The notes beneath the pieces are model-generated. The model was not told the DNA's origin. It did not search any database and saw only the letters and a program-made list of their open reading frames with translations. This document shows positions 1 to 10,860 of a stretch of 64,000 nt of DNA, one piece after another. This stretch comes from Anisus vortex (lineage: Eukaryota > Mollusca > Gastropoda > Planorbidae). Position 1 is the stretch's first letter, and every line of letters starts with the position of its first letter. The stretch spans positions 20,601,426-20,665,425 of the forward strand of contig OX421506.1 in the NCBI GenBank assembly GCA_949126835.1. The letters run 5' to 3'. A program made the position numbers and the translations under genes.

Positions 1-455
1 CGAGAAAACTTTTTGTTTTCAGCGTTTCATTTTAATCTCGTCTTTTATATTTTGTTTGTCCTTCTTACAGTTTATAAATAAGTAGACTAATTAGGCATAT
101 CTATTTTTTTTTTGGTCATTTAAGACCACGTTAATTTTAAATATCTTATATATGAACATGTGAACAAATGTACTTACATCCTGTCACCATTCCGTTGTCT
201 ATGCTTTAAGGTTTTATAGCATTGAAAGACCGATTTTAAAATGTCTCAATAAAAAACCGGACGGAGTTGCGGCTCTTTTGACCAGGACGTATTGATGTAA
301 TGGGGTGGAACAAGAGGAGAGGGACACAAAAAGGTCCTGTCCGAGACAAGCCACACCGCGGCACGACGATAACATAGGGTACGGTCTCCGCAGCCACATG
401 CACTACATTACTTTTCACCACTGCCGTATTCACCTCGGATCACTATTGTTACAGT
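1..455 (+). repeat. Dispersed repeat, family A, short copy
   Basis: Bases 1-225 match 33755-33990, and bases 226-455 match 34915-35145, in the same order and orientation. The longer right-hand copy carries about 0.9 kb between the two blocks that is missing here. Minus-strand relatives of the second block lie near 10470-10860 and 30725-31125. No coding potential was recognised, and short ORFs across it are not conserved as protein. It is probably an unclassified mobile-element family. Confidence 0.7.
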
Positions 456-3400
456 TCAGTATTGTATTGCATTTAAAACTAGCAGAAAAATCAAAGGGAA
501 AGAGAGCATTGTTACAAAATGTTTATTTGTTATTATATTATTTTTAAAATATATTATGTAGGGGAGACAACTAGAAAAAAAAAGAGGAAAATACATACGA
601 ATTAAAAGTAGCCTATATATATCAAGTTATATTGTGTATTATTTGTTACAAAAAGAGAAACATAATAATTGTAAACATAAGACATGAAAATATAGCAAAA
701 ATATGTATTTCATATTTTGTACTAATGTTAGCTCCAGGCTTTTTAAAAGAAACATAGGCCCTACTGTTAGGATTTAAATATTATATCTTTTAGTTTTAGT
801 AAGACGCATTTTTTATAATCTCGAACACAGTGTACATTTATTCAATAAACGTGTGACGTAGGACGATAGAAACGATGACACGTGATTTATTTTGACGTCG
901 CTTAGATATTGTAGAATCGTTAGACGACCTTAGGTTTTGGGAACGACAAGACGTGTTTAGACTAGGCTATTGAAGTGATTCTGTTTTATTGAGTTCATAT
1001 TGTGTATGCGTTAACGGATTTGTTCTTCTTGATTAAACATTCAATTCTTGTTTATTACAAGACTGCATTTGTTTCAGTGTATTCTACTTCGAATGTGATC
1101 TACCCTGAGATTAGGCATCAGAAATAATTATCTACAAAAATAAACGGTCACACCTACCATCTAAACAATAGAAATGCAACTACTCATAAAAATGTCTATG
1201 TCTACTTGCAATAATTTCTTCAAAAGTAATTTTTTTTACGGTAAATAAAGTTTAAATGATCACTTCATGAACGTCTCTAGAAAAGAAAACTTAAGCCCTT
1301 TTTTTATTTACTACAAATTAGAAATATTTAAATAAATGTAACACTTTTTAATTTATTTTGGAGATCAAATCTTGTCCATGTATTACATTTTGATTTTTTT
1401 TAATGGCTCGATGGTATTAGTCAAAGTCTTTAGTCATGCAAAAATGGCAATGCTTAGTAAAAATAGAATTTGAGGATGATAATACTATAAGAAGAGTATA
1501 AACATGTATGATAGCGTGCAACAAGAAGGAATTATTTCTTCAACACTCGCAGAATGACGAAAACGTTAAACAAGACACACAACAAAGATTAAACTACGCT
1601 CATTATGTCGAAAAATAAAGGGACTTTACTTGGTAGACGTTGCAGCTTGTGGGTGCTGCGCTTGGGACAAGACTACAGAGTAAAGCCTTCAATGTTGTCC
1701 TCAACAAAGAACACTGTCAAAAGAACATCTGGAAAATCAAAAGCCTTTTTCGGTGCACCACTTAGCCCCATATATATAATATACATTAGTAGTATATCCC
1801 TATTCTCACGGTGTCCTATAAGGCATGGACTGATTTATATCAGTTTTTCCACCTGTAACCCCTCACCCACACACACACCTAACCCCACAAACACACATGC
1901 ACGCACCAACACACTCAAGTCAGCTGTCACCTGTATACTGTGCTAAACTATCCTATTGCCTGTGGTAAATTACCCTCACTTCAACTCGTATGAAATTCTC
2001 AAAGATAGTAATCTTCATTGTCCATGTATTATTATTAAGATGTACACTTGAAATAAATTGAGAAAAGAATCATAGGAAAGATATATATATAGGCTATATA
2101 GGCTATATATATATATATTGGCTCCTTATATATATATATATTGTAACGCGCCTACGTGTCTTCTACGTGTTCACAATAATAGTTAATAAGAACTCAAGCC
2201 TCTTGAAGTATGTTCGAAAGGATAATTTATTTCTTGAACTTATTACACTGGTCACTATGCACAAAATAAACACAACACAGAAATCAACAACAAAGCAGAA
2301 TGCTTTAAGACACTTATATAGACTTTGGTGCAGAATATAGCCTACTAGAAATGAATTTTCCCGAAGCATTCCGACTGCAAAAGAAATTGCGTACTTTAAA
2401 GTATAAGAAACTACGATAAAGCATAATTTTATTACGTCATAAATATTTCTCAATGAAAACAAACATACTCTCTACACCAAAATCAAAAGTCAATAAACAC
2501 TTCTACACGAACTAGCCATACAAACTTAAATACAATTTAGAAACTATTAATAGGCCTATATATAAACACTGGTGTTTAAATACTGGATATAGGAAAAGTT
2601 GGAATACTGTTTTATATGTCCGGCATTTCTTTTCTTTTTATTTTATAACGGTCAGTCTGCTGAAATACAGGATCGCAAGTTTCAAACAGATTACGTGACA
2701 ACCCGAGTGAAATTGGCTAGCTATAGGCTACATGTAGTTCTAGGACTATCCTGGTTCAAAGATGATCTTCTGGACCAGCTTCAGAGTCGGCAAAAAAACC
2801 GAGGCAACAGACAAAAAAAAAACTTAGGGAACGAAAACCATAGGTTTGACTGTAGGTAGTATCCTGTTTCTTTCAACTTATTCTCGTGAATAACCTTTAA
2901 AGCTCCCCCCCCCCCTTCCTTGCCTCCCCTTTACCATACCACAAAACTCCTTGAGACTGAATTCAAATTTAGACACAATGGCATTGAACGTGACCCAGTA
3001 TTAAAAAACAACAACACAACATAAAAAAAAAACTGTTTGAAAGAGCTTCGTGACTCGTAGATAAATTTCCCGATCCGTCACACTCAAGCACTTATCGTGG
3101 ACAAAGTGGATTGCCTGCCCCTTGCGCCTCCTGTTTCCGTAAGAATGCTTGGTGACGTAGATGTATTTCCTACCCAGATATATTTAGACACTGAGTCGCG
3201 CTCGAGGGCTCATTTCATCCATCCCTCGGTAAAAAAAAAAAAACCATTTCAACGGGTAACTTTTAGCGGTTGACATTTTATATATACACGTTTAGCCCTA
3301 AGGCTTAAGGGGTGAATAAGATGTCAATAAAATAAACTTGTCTTGTGACTTTCTCATTTTACGAGGATACACTATCAATTGCAAAATAAATATGAGTTCT

Positions 3401-3534
3401 TACAATGATGTAAGTATTTTTATATTATTTACAGCAGGTAAGGGCTAGCGACATAAAATATTTTAATTAAAAAAATTATTATAAATTATATAGTTGAAAG
3501 TTGTTATTCAGTTATTGTAATTACCCGAGAAAAA
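456..3534. other. Gene-free AT-rich stretch
   Basis: No exon, RNA gene or recognisable transposon protein was seen. It contains a TA/GGCTATA-rich block near 2081-2143, an ACAC-rich block near 1867-1915 and a C-run near 2907-2917. ORFs here are short and have no recognisable domain. Confidence 0.5.
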
Positions 3535-3770
3535 CGGGGCACGTTGGTCGACGTTCGACAGGCGATCCTAAGGTTCTGGGTTCGAATCCTGGTGCAGGCT
3601 AGGATTTCTTCCAGGACTTGAGTCTACCCAGCTCTGAAGCGTACCTGACACTAGTTGGGGTAAAGTAAAGGCGGCTAGGCATCCCCTAGTATGTCGTGGC
3701 CACAGAAACTGGTGAACGCTGCTTCACCAGCCCTATGGTCAGTTTGGTTCGAAGGGTTACTTTTTAGCCG
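3535..3770 (+). mobile_element. tRNA-derived SINE (family 1), diverged copy
   Basis: The head holds a tRNA B-box-like GGTTCGAATCC near 3578 and a degenerate A-box region. It is followed by the same body seen at 16626-16870, with the shared GGGGTAAAGTAAAGGCGGCT block and an end reading CACAGAAACTGGTGAA. Minus-strand copies are at 38165-38445 and 52190-52447. It is transcribed by Pol III in principle and is non-coding. Confidence 0.8.
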
Positions 3771-3899
3771 AGAAAAAAAAATATTTATGGTAGAATTTAG
3801 TTTGCGAAAATAATGTAAGGAGGTAAAACGTTTCTATCAAATGGATTATAAAAAGAGATGGCGTTTAAATTTATATTACAATGTATATATCTATATATG

Positions 3900-3913
3900 T
3901 CTCTCTCTTTCTA

Positions 3914-3952
<39 letters not shown>

Positions 3953-3972
3953 ATATATATAAATATATATAT
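3900..3972. repeat. CT/TA microsatellite at LTR element edge
   Basis: A (CT)n run passes into (TA)n immediately before the LTR retrotransposon. An AT-repeat also continues on the other side (10327 onward), so the element seems to have inserted into a TA tract. The target-site duplication therefore cannot be resolved beyond ATAT-type ambiguity. Confidence 0.85.
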
Positions 3973-4598
3973 TTTTATGGCCCTTTAGATTGATGACTAT
4001 TATTACGACTCGTTAAATCGGATTCAATGAATATAGTTGTATCTTTATTAGAAGTCTCTAGATTCTGCTAATCTGTAGCCCAAGCTAGGGGTTCCTTGAC
4101 TGACAGGTCTATGCAGTAATGTAGTTATATTCGTGATAATTATCTTCAACACATTTCTCAACAATGATAGATCAAACAACTCCAGTTGTTGAATAAACAA
4201 TTTTATTTTAATTGTAGACTCAATATAAACGATCAATAAACTTTATCAACTGATGGCAACATAAGTTTCAATAAAATGACATTATATGTACAAGTATTAA
4301 TATAGCGACTTCACTCTACAAATGTTTAAACTGAACTAACTTTAAGGAGGTCGGAACTTTCCAAAGAAAACTATCATCGAAGATTCTACAGGGTCTTAAT
4401 ACGCATTTTAACCTCTTTCTCTATAATTACTACGATCCAGAATTATCCTCCAATTTCCACGGGATTTGAACGAATTATTTTATTTAAACTGCCCTCAGGG
4501 CATAAAGGTCAAACCTTGGTCGCCTTGGACTCTGATACGCACTTGTTAAGAGGTCAATGCCTTACTACGTCATTCATTTATGACCGATATTCGTAACA
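3973..4598 (-). repeat. 3' LTR of the retrotransposon
   Basis: 626 bp, the same length as the partner at 9701-10326. The first bases read TTTTATGG where the partner has TGTTATGG, so the terminal CA of the element (minus strand) is mutated. The other differences are single substitutions scattered along the LTR. A minus-strand AATAAA-type signal is visible near 4032. Confidence 0.93.
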
Positions 4599-4611
4599 CC
4601 CCCCTCCTTCT
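4599..4611 (-). other. Polypurine tract
   Basis: On the minus strand AGAAGGAGGGGGG directly abuts the first TG of the 3' LTR. This is the expected position and composition for the plus-strand primer of an LTR retroelement. Confidence 0.85.
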
Positions 4612-6794
4612 AAAGTTTTATAATTATTTCTTTTACATTTTAACTATACAAAAAAAAATGTTAATTTTAAGGAATAATTATAAAAGAAAATATTCCGGGG
4701 AAAAATACAATACAGTTCAATTGGCTATTCCACTAATTCAATCAAACTGATTACAATAACATATAATATATGCAATATAAGTTCATCTTATCAAATGGCT
4801 TAACTACAGTCATTCAATCATTCAATTTTTAATTCAAAACAATGGACAATTAAATTGTTTCTCTAAATCTTGTATACAAGAAAAATACATAGGGTTAAAC
4901 ATTATACAATCTAATAATTTCCATTCCATTATCATTCCACGTTAATAAAAACTCTCTCGTTCATTTAATTATAAACTTAGCTTTTACATTTGTAATCAAA
5001 CAACAAAAGAAAAAATCACTTAATGTCTATGCAGACACGACTTATTTTTTTATAAGGAGAAAAAACCCAACGCTCTGATAGAACACATGCTAGGCCTAAC
5101 TCAATTACAAAACAAAAAAAATACTAGCCCTGACCTAATTTCACTTTACAACAAAAAATATTATTGCTTCGACAGTATTTTTTTTCATGTTTGTAGGCTG
5201 GCTAACACATTAAACTTTAAACAATACTGTCTGTGACGCGACCCAAAATGTAGGTCAATTCTGCACTCTCTCTCTCTATTCCTTTTTTCACCCTCTCATT
5301 CTCAATTGATTCTAACAATATTGACATCGCTATGCAAATTTTTACCTCATCACCGCCTAGGTCAAAATCTCTACGCGACCAAAACGTTATCTTGACTAAA
5401 TGAGCATTATTTAACAACCATTATCTCAAAATTAAATTCATTTATGTTAGTTTAAAAAAATTAAACATAGTCTGTTCCAGAATTAAAATAGTTTATAGAC
5501 AATTTCATTAAAAATATTTCAATTTCTCATTTTACCACGACCTTTCGACGTCATTATTTTCTTTTTAAAAGAGTTCACATTGAAACATTCTATCTTTCAT
5601 GCAGACATGGATTTACTTGAAACAAATTTGGTTAATTTACTTAATTAACTATCAATCAAAGCAGATTATTTTATCTTCATACAATCTTAGTACTACACAG
5701 TAAGTACTTATTTTCTTTAGATTACATCAAAGACATTTCAAATACAATATTATTGAAGTACAAAAGATAAAAGATTAGAATTTAAAGAGCATAGACTATA
5801 TTTTTTTCAGACAGAAATCAATTTAACAATTTTTACAAAACAATTTCTGGTCTGAATGGTTCCATCTCCCAGCTTTTCAGTTATGGTAAGCTTGGAATCC
5901 ATTGCTCTTTTCCAGGTTCCACAAAGGTTTTATTCATTATTCATAGATTCTAGGTTCTCCTGTTCCTCACAGGAACAATCTTTTGATTGTCAGTACAATT
6001 CATTCAATCTATTTTAACTCATACAAAAAAATAGATTAGTTCTACAATCTTGACATGAAATCCTTAATTAATCATACATTAGTTGAACATTGGTATGTCA
6101 ACATTATAAATTCTCAACCATGAAATTCTCAACCATTCTGGTTTACAGTGTCAAATCAGTGGCACATATCCTAAATTTATACAAACAAGGATACAAAGTT
6201 TTATTAGTTTCTACTTTTGGTCTGCTTTTCATGTAACAGTATCCTAAAAGTGAAAAATCATTTCTAATACATTTCTTGGAATTCTGGTTAGTCATAGTTC
6301 TGCCTTGCTGCAACTATTTTTACCCTACATTATCATACATTCAATGATAATATAATAAATGAATAAATTCACATAGAAGAAATTTGCATCCTGACTCAGT
6401 GCAATTATTTCAACAACAGTACATGATAAAATAAATCCATAGTACAATCATAAAACATTTCTCAATACTTTAGTGATAGAAAATTCTCTTTTCTTAAAAT
6501 CATTTACATCTTTATCAATCAGATTATCCTCTCTGCCAAATGTTTCAATTATCATTTCCAGAGATTCTCAAACATATCTTATAATCAGTCCACATTTATA
6601 ATGTCCTCTGATTTAGAAACCAATTCTGCGGATAAAACTGATCTTTTTCTCTTATAGCAATTATTTTAAATGCTCAACCTAACAAGTTTGTTTAGAAATA
6701 TCACACTATAATGATATTTACTCTAACAATACTTTTACTCATTCCTTTTTCTTCACAAGTAAGGGATTTAGTTTTAAAATAGTAAGTTTGGTAA
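4612..6794. other. Non-coding internal part of the LTR element
   Basis: About 2.2 kb of AT-rich DNA between the ORF stop codon and the polypurine tract. The longest ORF, at 5217-5417, is short and has no recognisable domain. This is where an envelope or further pol sequence could lie in a relative, but nothing recognisable remains. Confidence 0.6.
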
Positions 6795-9533
6795 CTAACT
6801 ATCAGTGAATTTGTCATTCAATTCATCCTGTACTCCAGGCATAAATTTTACAATTAAGAGTAACAATGTTAACAACATCAAGCTTATTCCAATTGTTTTC
6901 AGAAGGTAAGGCTTTATCATTTTCAAATGATATAATATTTTTGCCTTTCTTTCATCACACAACAATGGCATCTGCATGTGAGCAGTGTACAATTTTTTTC
7001 TAACAAAAACAGTTATGTCAGACAAAAAATTTATGTACTTATCTAGGTACTTGATCAGCCCAAGGAGGTCCAATTCGGTCGGCCATTCCTCTTGAAGTAT
7101 TTTGAGTGGTCCTTGGACAGTGGGTCCAAAGATTGGTCCATAGGCTCCTCGACTTTCCGGATGGGATTCAGTTGACATCTCCTGCTCCAGGCATAAGTTC
7201 TTTAGGACTGGATTGAAGAGTTCCGGGGCGAAGTTGGTCCTTCGATCTGTCGGTATGGATTGTGGTAACCCATAGTTTTTGGTAGTTTCGGTCCAGCTCT
7301 CCGCACTCGTTTCTTCAGTGATGCTCCTCAAATCTTCATCTGTACCGGCAACTGCAGGTTTGCTTTGTTGTTTGTTCATGCTGTGGTCTATCTGTTCATA
7401 GACATCAGTAGTAGGATTTTCTTTCTCGTCGACAGCTTTCTCATGCAGCTGTTGCAACTCTGGGTCTACTTTCTGTTCAGCAGTCAATTCATTTTGTGAT
7501 GACTTCTTTGGTTGTTCATTTCCTTTCGGACAATCATCAATCTTGGAGAAAATAGTAGTATCAAGTTCCACTTCTTCTTCCTCTTTCTTCTCTCGTGGGA
7601 GAATTTCTTCTTTCTTTTCCTTTTCTTGTGAGATAATTTCTTCTTTCTTTTTCTGTGGTGTCATACCTTTTATGACATCACCTACAGGATAAAGTTCTTT
7701 TTCTTTTCCTGTCTCCACAATAGGACTAGGGTCTGGATTCTCCTTCACAATCAGTTCAGGTCTCACCCTCCCTTTCGCCAAATCATTTGCTAGGATAACA
7801 GATATGCCCTCAACAGGAAGTTTTGATATTACTCCAACTGTCACATATCCTGTCACCAAGTCAGATGCGAGGTATATCCTATGTAGAGGTATTTCTTCTT
7901 TCCATTCAAAACCTCTCAATAGGACGGTCTGTCCTGTCAATGTATTAACATTTAATGGTAATACATCTTTAAGCAGCAGTGTTAATGATGCTCCTGTGTC
8001 TCGTAATATGTTTACGGACTTCAGTGGTCCTTCCTTTTGTAAGGCCACACAACCTTCACTAATGAACGGTTGAAAACTGCACAGGGTCTCTGTGTCAATT
8101 TTATTCTTCCCTTGACCATGACTTTCGGGTGTTGTTTCATCTTTCGATGACTTCAGACTCTTGTTCGAGTCAAAAATACTTTGGTCTACTTTTTCGTCTC
8201 TGTGGACTTGGACAATTAATCCAATAGTAGCCATTCTGTATTTATAATCAGGATATCCATCCTCATTATCTTCAGTTGTAGATTTCTCTACCTTCTGACT
8301 TTTGCTCTCAGGCAATTCCACCCTCAGTGTTTCTGGTTTAGAAGAATCTTTCTTCGAATTCAGTTCGTTTGTATCTTCGCTTTCTTGTACATTTTGTATT
8401 GGTGCATGTCTGACGCACATTACCACTTTTTTAGGTCCTTTTTCTTTCCTTATACTCCAACAGTCTTCAATGCTATGTCCTGTTCTTTTACAAAAAGTAC
8501 ATTGGACGTTTTTGTTGACAGGTTTCTTATGAACATCATTTTGTTTTACAAAATGCTCTTTTTCACGATGTTGTTGTTGTGTGTTTTCTGCTTGCCGTTG
8601 TGCCCTATTAAAATTCTTTTCACCCGCTGTCCTATGACACAGTGTATACTGTTCAGCTAAATCAGCAGCCTTATGTGGGTGAGTGATGTCACGCTCGGAT
8701 AAATACATTCTTATATCCGGCCTCACTTTGTTAATAAAATCCTCTAACAGAATGATATCTTTCATTTCTTTTAATGTGGAGATATTTCTGGATTTTATCC
8801 ACTGATCCATTAACTTTTCTTCTGCTCTAAGGAAGTCTAAGTGTGTTTGGTAAGGGGACATTGTGTACTGACGGAACCTTTTCCGATAACCTTCCGGTAT
8901 CTGGTTATAGGCTTTTAGTACAGTGTCTTTAATGACTTCATAATCATTTAATTGTTCCTCTTTTAACAATAGAACACAATCTCTTGCCCTTCCCTGAGTA
9001 AAGGCTGTTCTTACTAATATTCCCCATTTATCTTCTGGGAACTTAAAATCTCTGCAAGAAATTTCAAAGGTCTGGAAGAAATTAGCTATTTCACTTTCTT
9101 TATCAATGTAGGTAGGGACTAGCTTTTTCCATCTGGCCATCTCTACATCATTATGAGATTCTTTTTTAGTAGCTCCTATCTTCGCTAGTTCTATTCTTTC
9201 CTGACTTTCTAGACGTTTCTGTTCCATCTCATTATCAAGACGTTTTTGTTCTCGTTTATCTTCCAATTCCATCCGTTTCATTTCTAGTTGAAATCGCAAC
9301 TGTTCGGACATTGAAGATTTCGACGTCTGACCTTCAACTTGATATTCCTCCGCGCTTGATTCTACTTTCGACTTGCCACTCGCAATCAACACATCTTTTA
9401 TCTGCTGTGTCAACACAGTCCTCGATGGTGTAGTTTCAGTAACTTCTATCTTCAAGATCTCAGCGATCTCTTTTAACTTCTTTATTGATAAAGTTTTCAG
9501 AACTTCTTCTTCTGGATTTTCAATAAATTCCAT
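6795..9533 (-). CDS. Gag-protease polyprotein with integrase remnant (912 aa)
   Basis: One uninterrupted ORF. Residues 1-130 are charged, with an E/K/R-rich coiled-coil stretch around 80-125. Residues about 150-310 look like a retroelement capsid. A CCHC zinc knuckle (CTFCKRTGHSIEDC) lies near 345-360, which would bind the RNA genome. An aspartic protease follows: the catalytic DTGA sits near 510, with an ILANDLA block about 70 residues later. Residues about 610-740 are a K/E-rich linker. At about 755-800 a GLPQSIPTDRRTNF block and an ESHPESRGA block resemble the second Asp and following region of a DDE integrase core, but the catalytic Glu position is lost. A hydrophobic segment near 880-900 may be a membrane anchor. 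RT and RNase H, expected between protease and integrase, are absent. The Met at 9533 starts 147 nt downstream of the primer-binding site. Confidence 0.88.
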   Translation of the reverse strand: MEFIENPEEEVLKTLSIKKLKEIAEILKIEVTETTPSRTVLTQQIKDVLIASGKSKVESSAEEYQVEGQTSKSSMSEQLRFQLEMKRMELEDKREQKRLDNEMEQKRLESQERIELAKIGATKKESHNDVEMARWKKLVPTYIDKESEIANFFQTFEISCRDFKFPEDKWGILVRTAFTQGRARDCVLLLKEEQLNDYEVIKDTVLKAYNQIPEGYRKRFRQYTMSPYQTHLDFLRAEEKLMDQWIKSRNISTLKEMKDIILLEDFINKVRPDIRMYLSERDITHPHKAADLAEQYTLCHRTAGEKNFNRAQRQAENTQQQHREKEHFVKQNDVHKKPVNKNVQCTFCKRTGHSIEDCWSIRKEKGPKKVVMCVRHAPIQNVQESEDTNELNSKKDSSKPETLRVELPESKSQKVEKSTTEDNEDGYPDYKYRMATIGLIVQVHRDEKVDQSIFDSNKSLKSSKDETTPESHGQGKNKIDTETLCSFQPFISEGCVALQKEGPLKSVNILRDTGASLTLLLKDVLPLNVNTLTGQTVLLRGFEWKEEIPLHRIYLASDLVTGYVTVGVISKLPVEGISVILANDLAKGRVRPELIVKENPDPSPIVETGKEKELYPVGDVIKGMTPQKKKEEIISQEKEKKEEILPREKKEEEEVELDTTIFSKIDDCPKGNEQPKKSSQNELTAEQKVDPELQQLHEKAVDEKENPTTDVYEQIDHSMNKQQSKPAVAGTDEDLRSITEETSAESWTETTKNYGLPQSIPTDRRTNFAPELFNPVLKNLCLEQEMSTESHPESRGAYGPIFGPTVQGPLKILQEEWPTELDLLGLIKYLDKYINFLSDITVFVRKKLYTAHMQMPLLCDERKAKILYHLKMIKPYLLKTIGISLMLLTLLLLIVKFMPGVQDELNDKFTDS

Positions 9534-9679
9534 TCTTTAGTTAAGAGATTTATAAAATGGTAAATTTTTCCAACTTACGTTTTTCCAATCGGAAGAATGA
9601 ATTCAGCGTTATTAGGCTTGCTCAGTAGGTCACGGCTTTACACACAACACAACTTGAATATATGCTTCACTATACAACT

Positions 9680-9697
9680 ATCCCGGACGAGCCCCCA
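9680..9697 (-). other. Primer-binding site complementary to tRNA-Pro
   Basis: Three bases inside the 5' LTR the minus strand reads TGGGGGCTCGTCCGGGAT. This is the classic 18-nt sequence complementary to the 3' end of tRNA-Pro that primes reverse transcription in elements such as gammaretroviruses. Its location confirms the orientation of the element. Confidence 0.93.
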
Positions 9698-9700
9698 AAC

Positions 9701-10326
9701 TGTTATGGCCCTTTAGATTGATGACTATTATTACGACTCGTTAAATCGGATTCAATGAATATAGTTGTATCTTTATTAGAAGTCTCTAGATTCTGCTAAT
9801 CTGTAGCCCAAGCTAGGGTTTCCTTGACTGACAGGTCTATGCAGTAATGTAGTTCTATTCGTGATAATTATCTTCAACACATTTCTCAACAATGATAGAT
9901 CAAACAACTCCAGTTGTTGAATAAACAATTTTATTTAAATTGTAGACTCAATATAAACGATCAATAAACTTTATCAACTGATGGCAACATAAGTTTCAAT
10001 AAAATGACATTATATGTACAAGTATTAATATAGCGACTTCACTCTACAAATGTTTAAACTGAACTAACTTTAAGGAGGTCGGGACTTTCCAAAGAAAGCT
10101 ATCATCGAAGATTCTACAGGGTCTTAATACGCATTTTAACCTCTTTCTCTATAATTACTACGATCCAGAATTATCCTCCAATTTCCACGGGATTTGAACG
10201 AATTATTTTATTTAAACTGCCCTCAGGGCATAAAGGTCAAACCTTGGTCGCCTTGGACTCTGATACGCACTTGTTAAGAGGTCAATGCCTTACTACGTCA
10301 TTCATTTATGACCGATATTCGTAACA
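9701..10326 (-). repeat. 5' LTR of the retrotransposon
   Basis: 626 bp, starting TGTTACG and ending CCATAACA on the minus strand. It is about 99% identical by eye to 3973-4598. In a functional element it would carry the promoter and polyadenylation signals; a minus-strand AATAAA-type hexamer is present near 9760. Confidence 0.93.
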
Positions 10327-10331
10327 ATATA

Positions 10332-10405
<74 letters not shown>
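10327..10405. repeat. (TA)n microsatellite
   Basis: Nearly pure TA dinucleotide repeat of about 80 bp directly next to the 5' LTR. It continues the TA-rich tract that precedes the other LTR. Confidence 0.95.
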
Positions 10406-10412
<7 letters not shown>

Positions 10413-10469
10413 ATGAAACAAACGTAATTTTTCGAATTGCCTAAACGTAGACATCAATCAATGTCACTG

Positions 10470-10860
10470 TTCATTGCTTCAACGGATAGAAGCTGGTCTC
10501 ATCTCACATTTCTGTACCCATGGGCCTCATCACCTGGCGAAGTGTGGAAACAACATATTTACGTTTACATTCAGAGCGCACCGGTAGGCTAACCGCATGT
10601 GTGTTGTGCGTCCTAGGATCATTCCCTGGATGTCCAGACATAATCTAGGCTGGGGTTTGTGCTACTTGGCGACAGTGCAGGTTTACGAGCAAGCCACCTC
10701 GATGGTGATCATAGGAGAATTCCACTGGTGGAAAGAGACGTTCAGTGCATTTCGGAGACCATACCCTATGTTACGCGGCGTGCCGCGTAAGTGACTAGTT
10801 TCGGACAGGATCTTCGTGTGCTCTTCCCCTTTTGACCCACCCCTTAAAACGTTCTGGGCT
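10470..10860 (-). repeat. Dispersed repeat, family A, inverted copy
   Basis: The reverse complement aligns with 34960-35370. Shared blocks include GATCCTGTCCGAAACTAG, the segment around CATAGGGTATGGTCTCCG, and the block with ACCTGCACTGTCGCC. Diverged, with no ORF of interest. Confidence 0.7.

Larger units (their letters stand above)
3973..10326 (-). mobile_element. LTR retrotransposon with Gag-protease ORF and no reverse transcriptase
   Basis: A complete minus-strand element of about 6.35 kb. Two 626-bp direct repeats beginning TGTTACG and ending CATAACA bound it. In element orientation the order is: 5' LTR (10326-9701), primer-binding site (9697-9680), Gag-protease-integrase-remnant ORF (9533-6795), 2.2 kb of non-coding AT-rich DNA, polypurine tract (4611-4599), 3' LTR (4598-3973). 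The two LTRs differ at only about six positions by eye, so the insertion is recent. No reverse transcriptase or RNase H motif (no YxDD or FxDD) is present, so any recent movement must have relied on enzymes supplied by another element. The Gag and protease style suggests the Ty3/gypsy superfamily, which is inference. Confidence 0.93.

Noticed and set aside
1605..1946. 113-codon plus-strand ORF
   Set aside because: The C-terminal half is an ACAC-rich low-complexity tract, with no recognisable domain or homologous copy.
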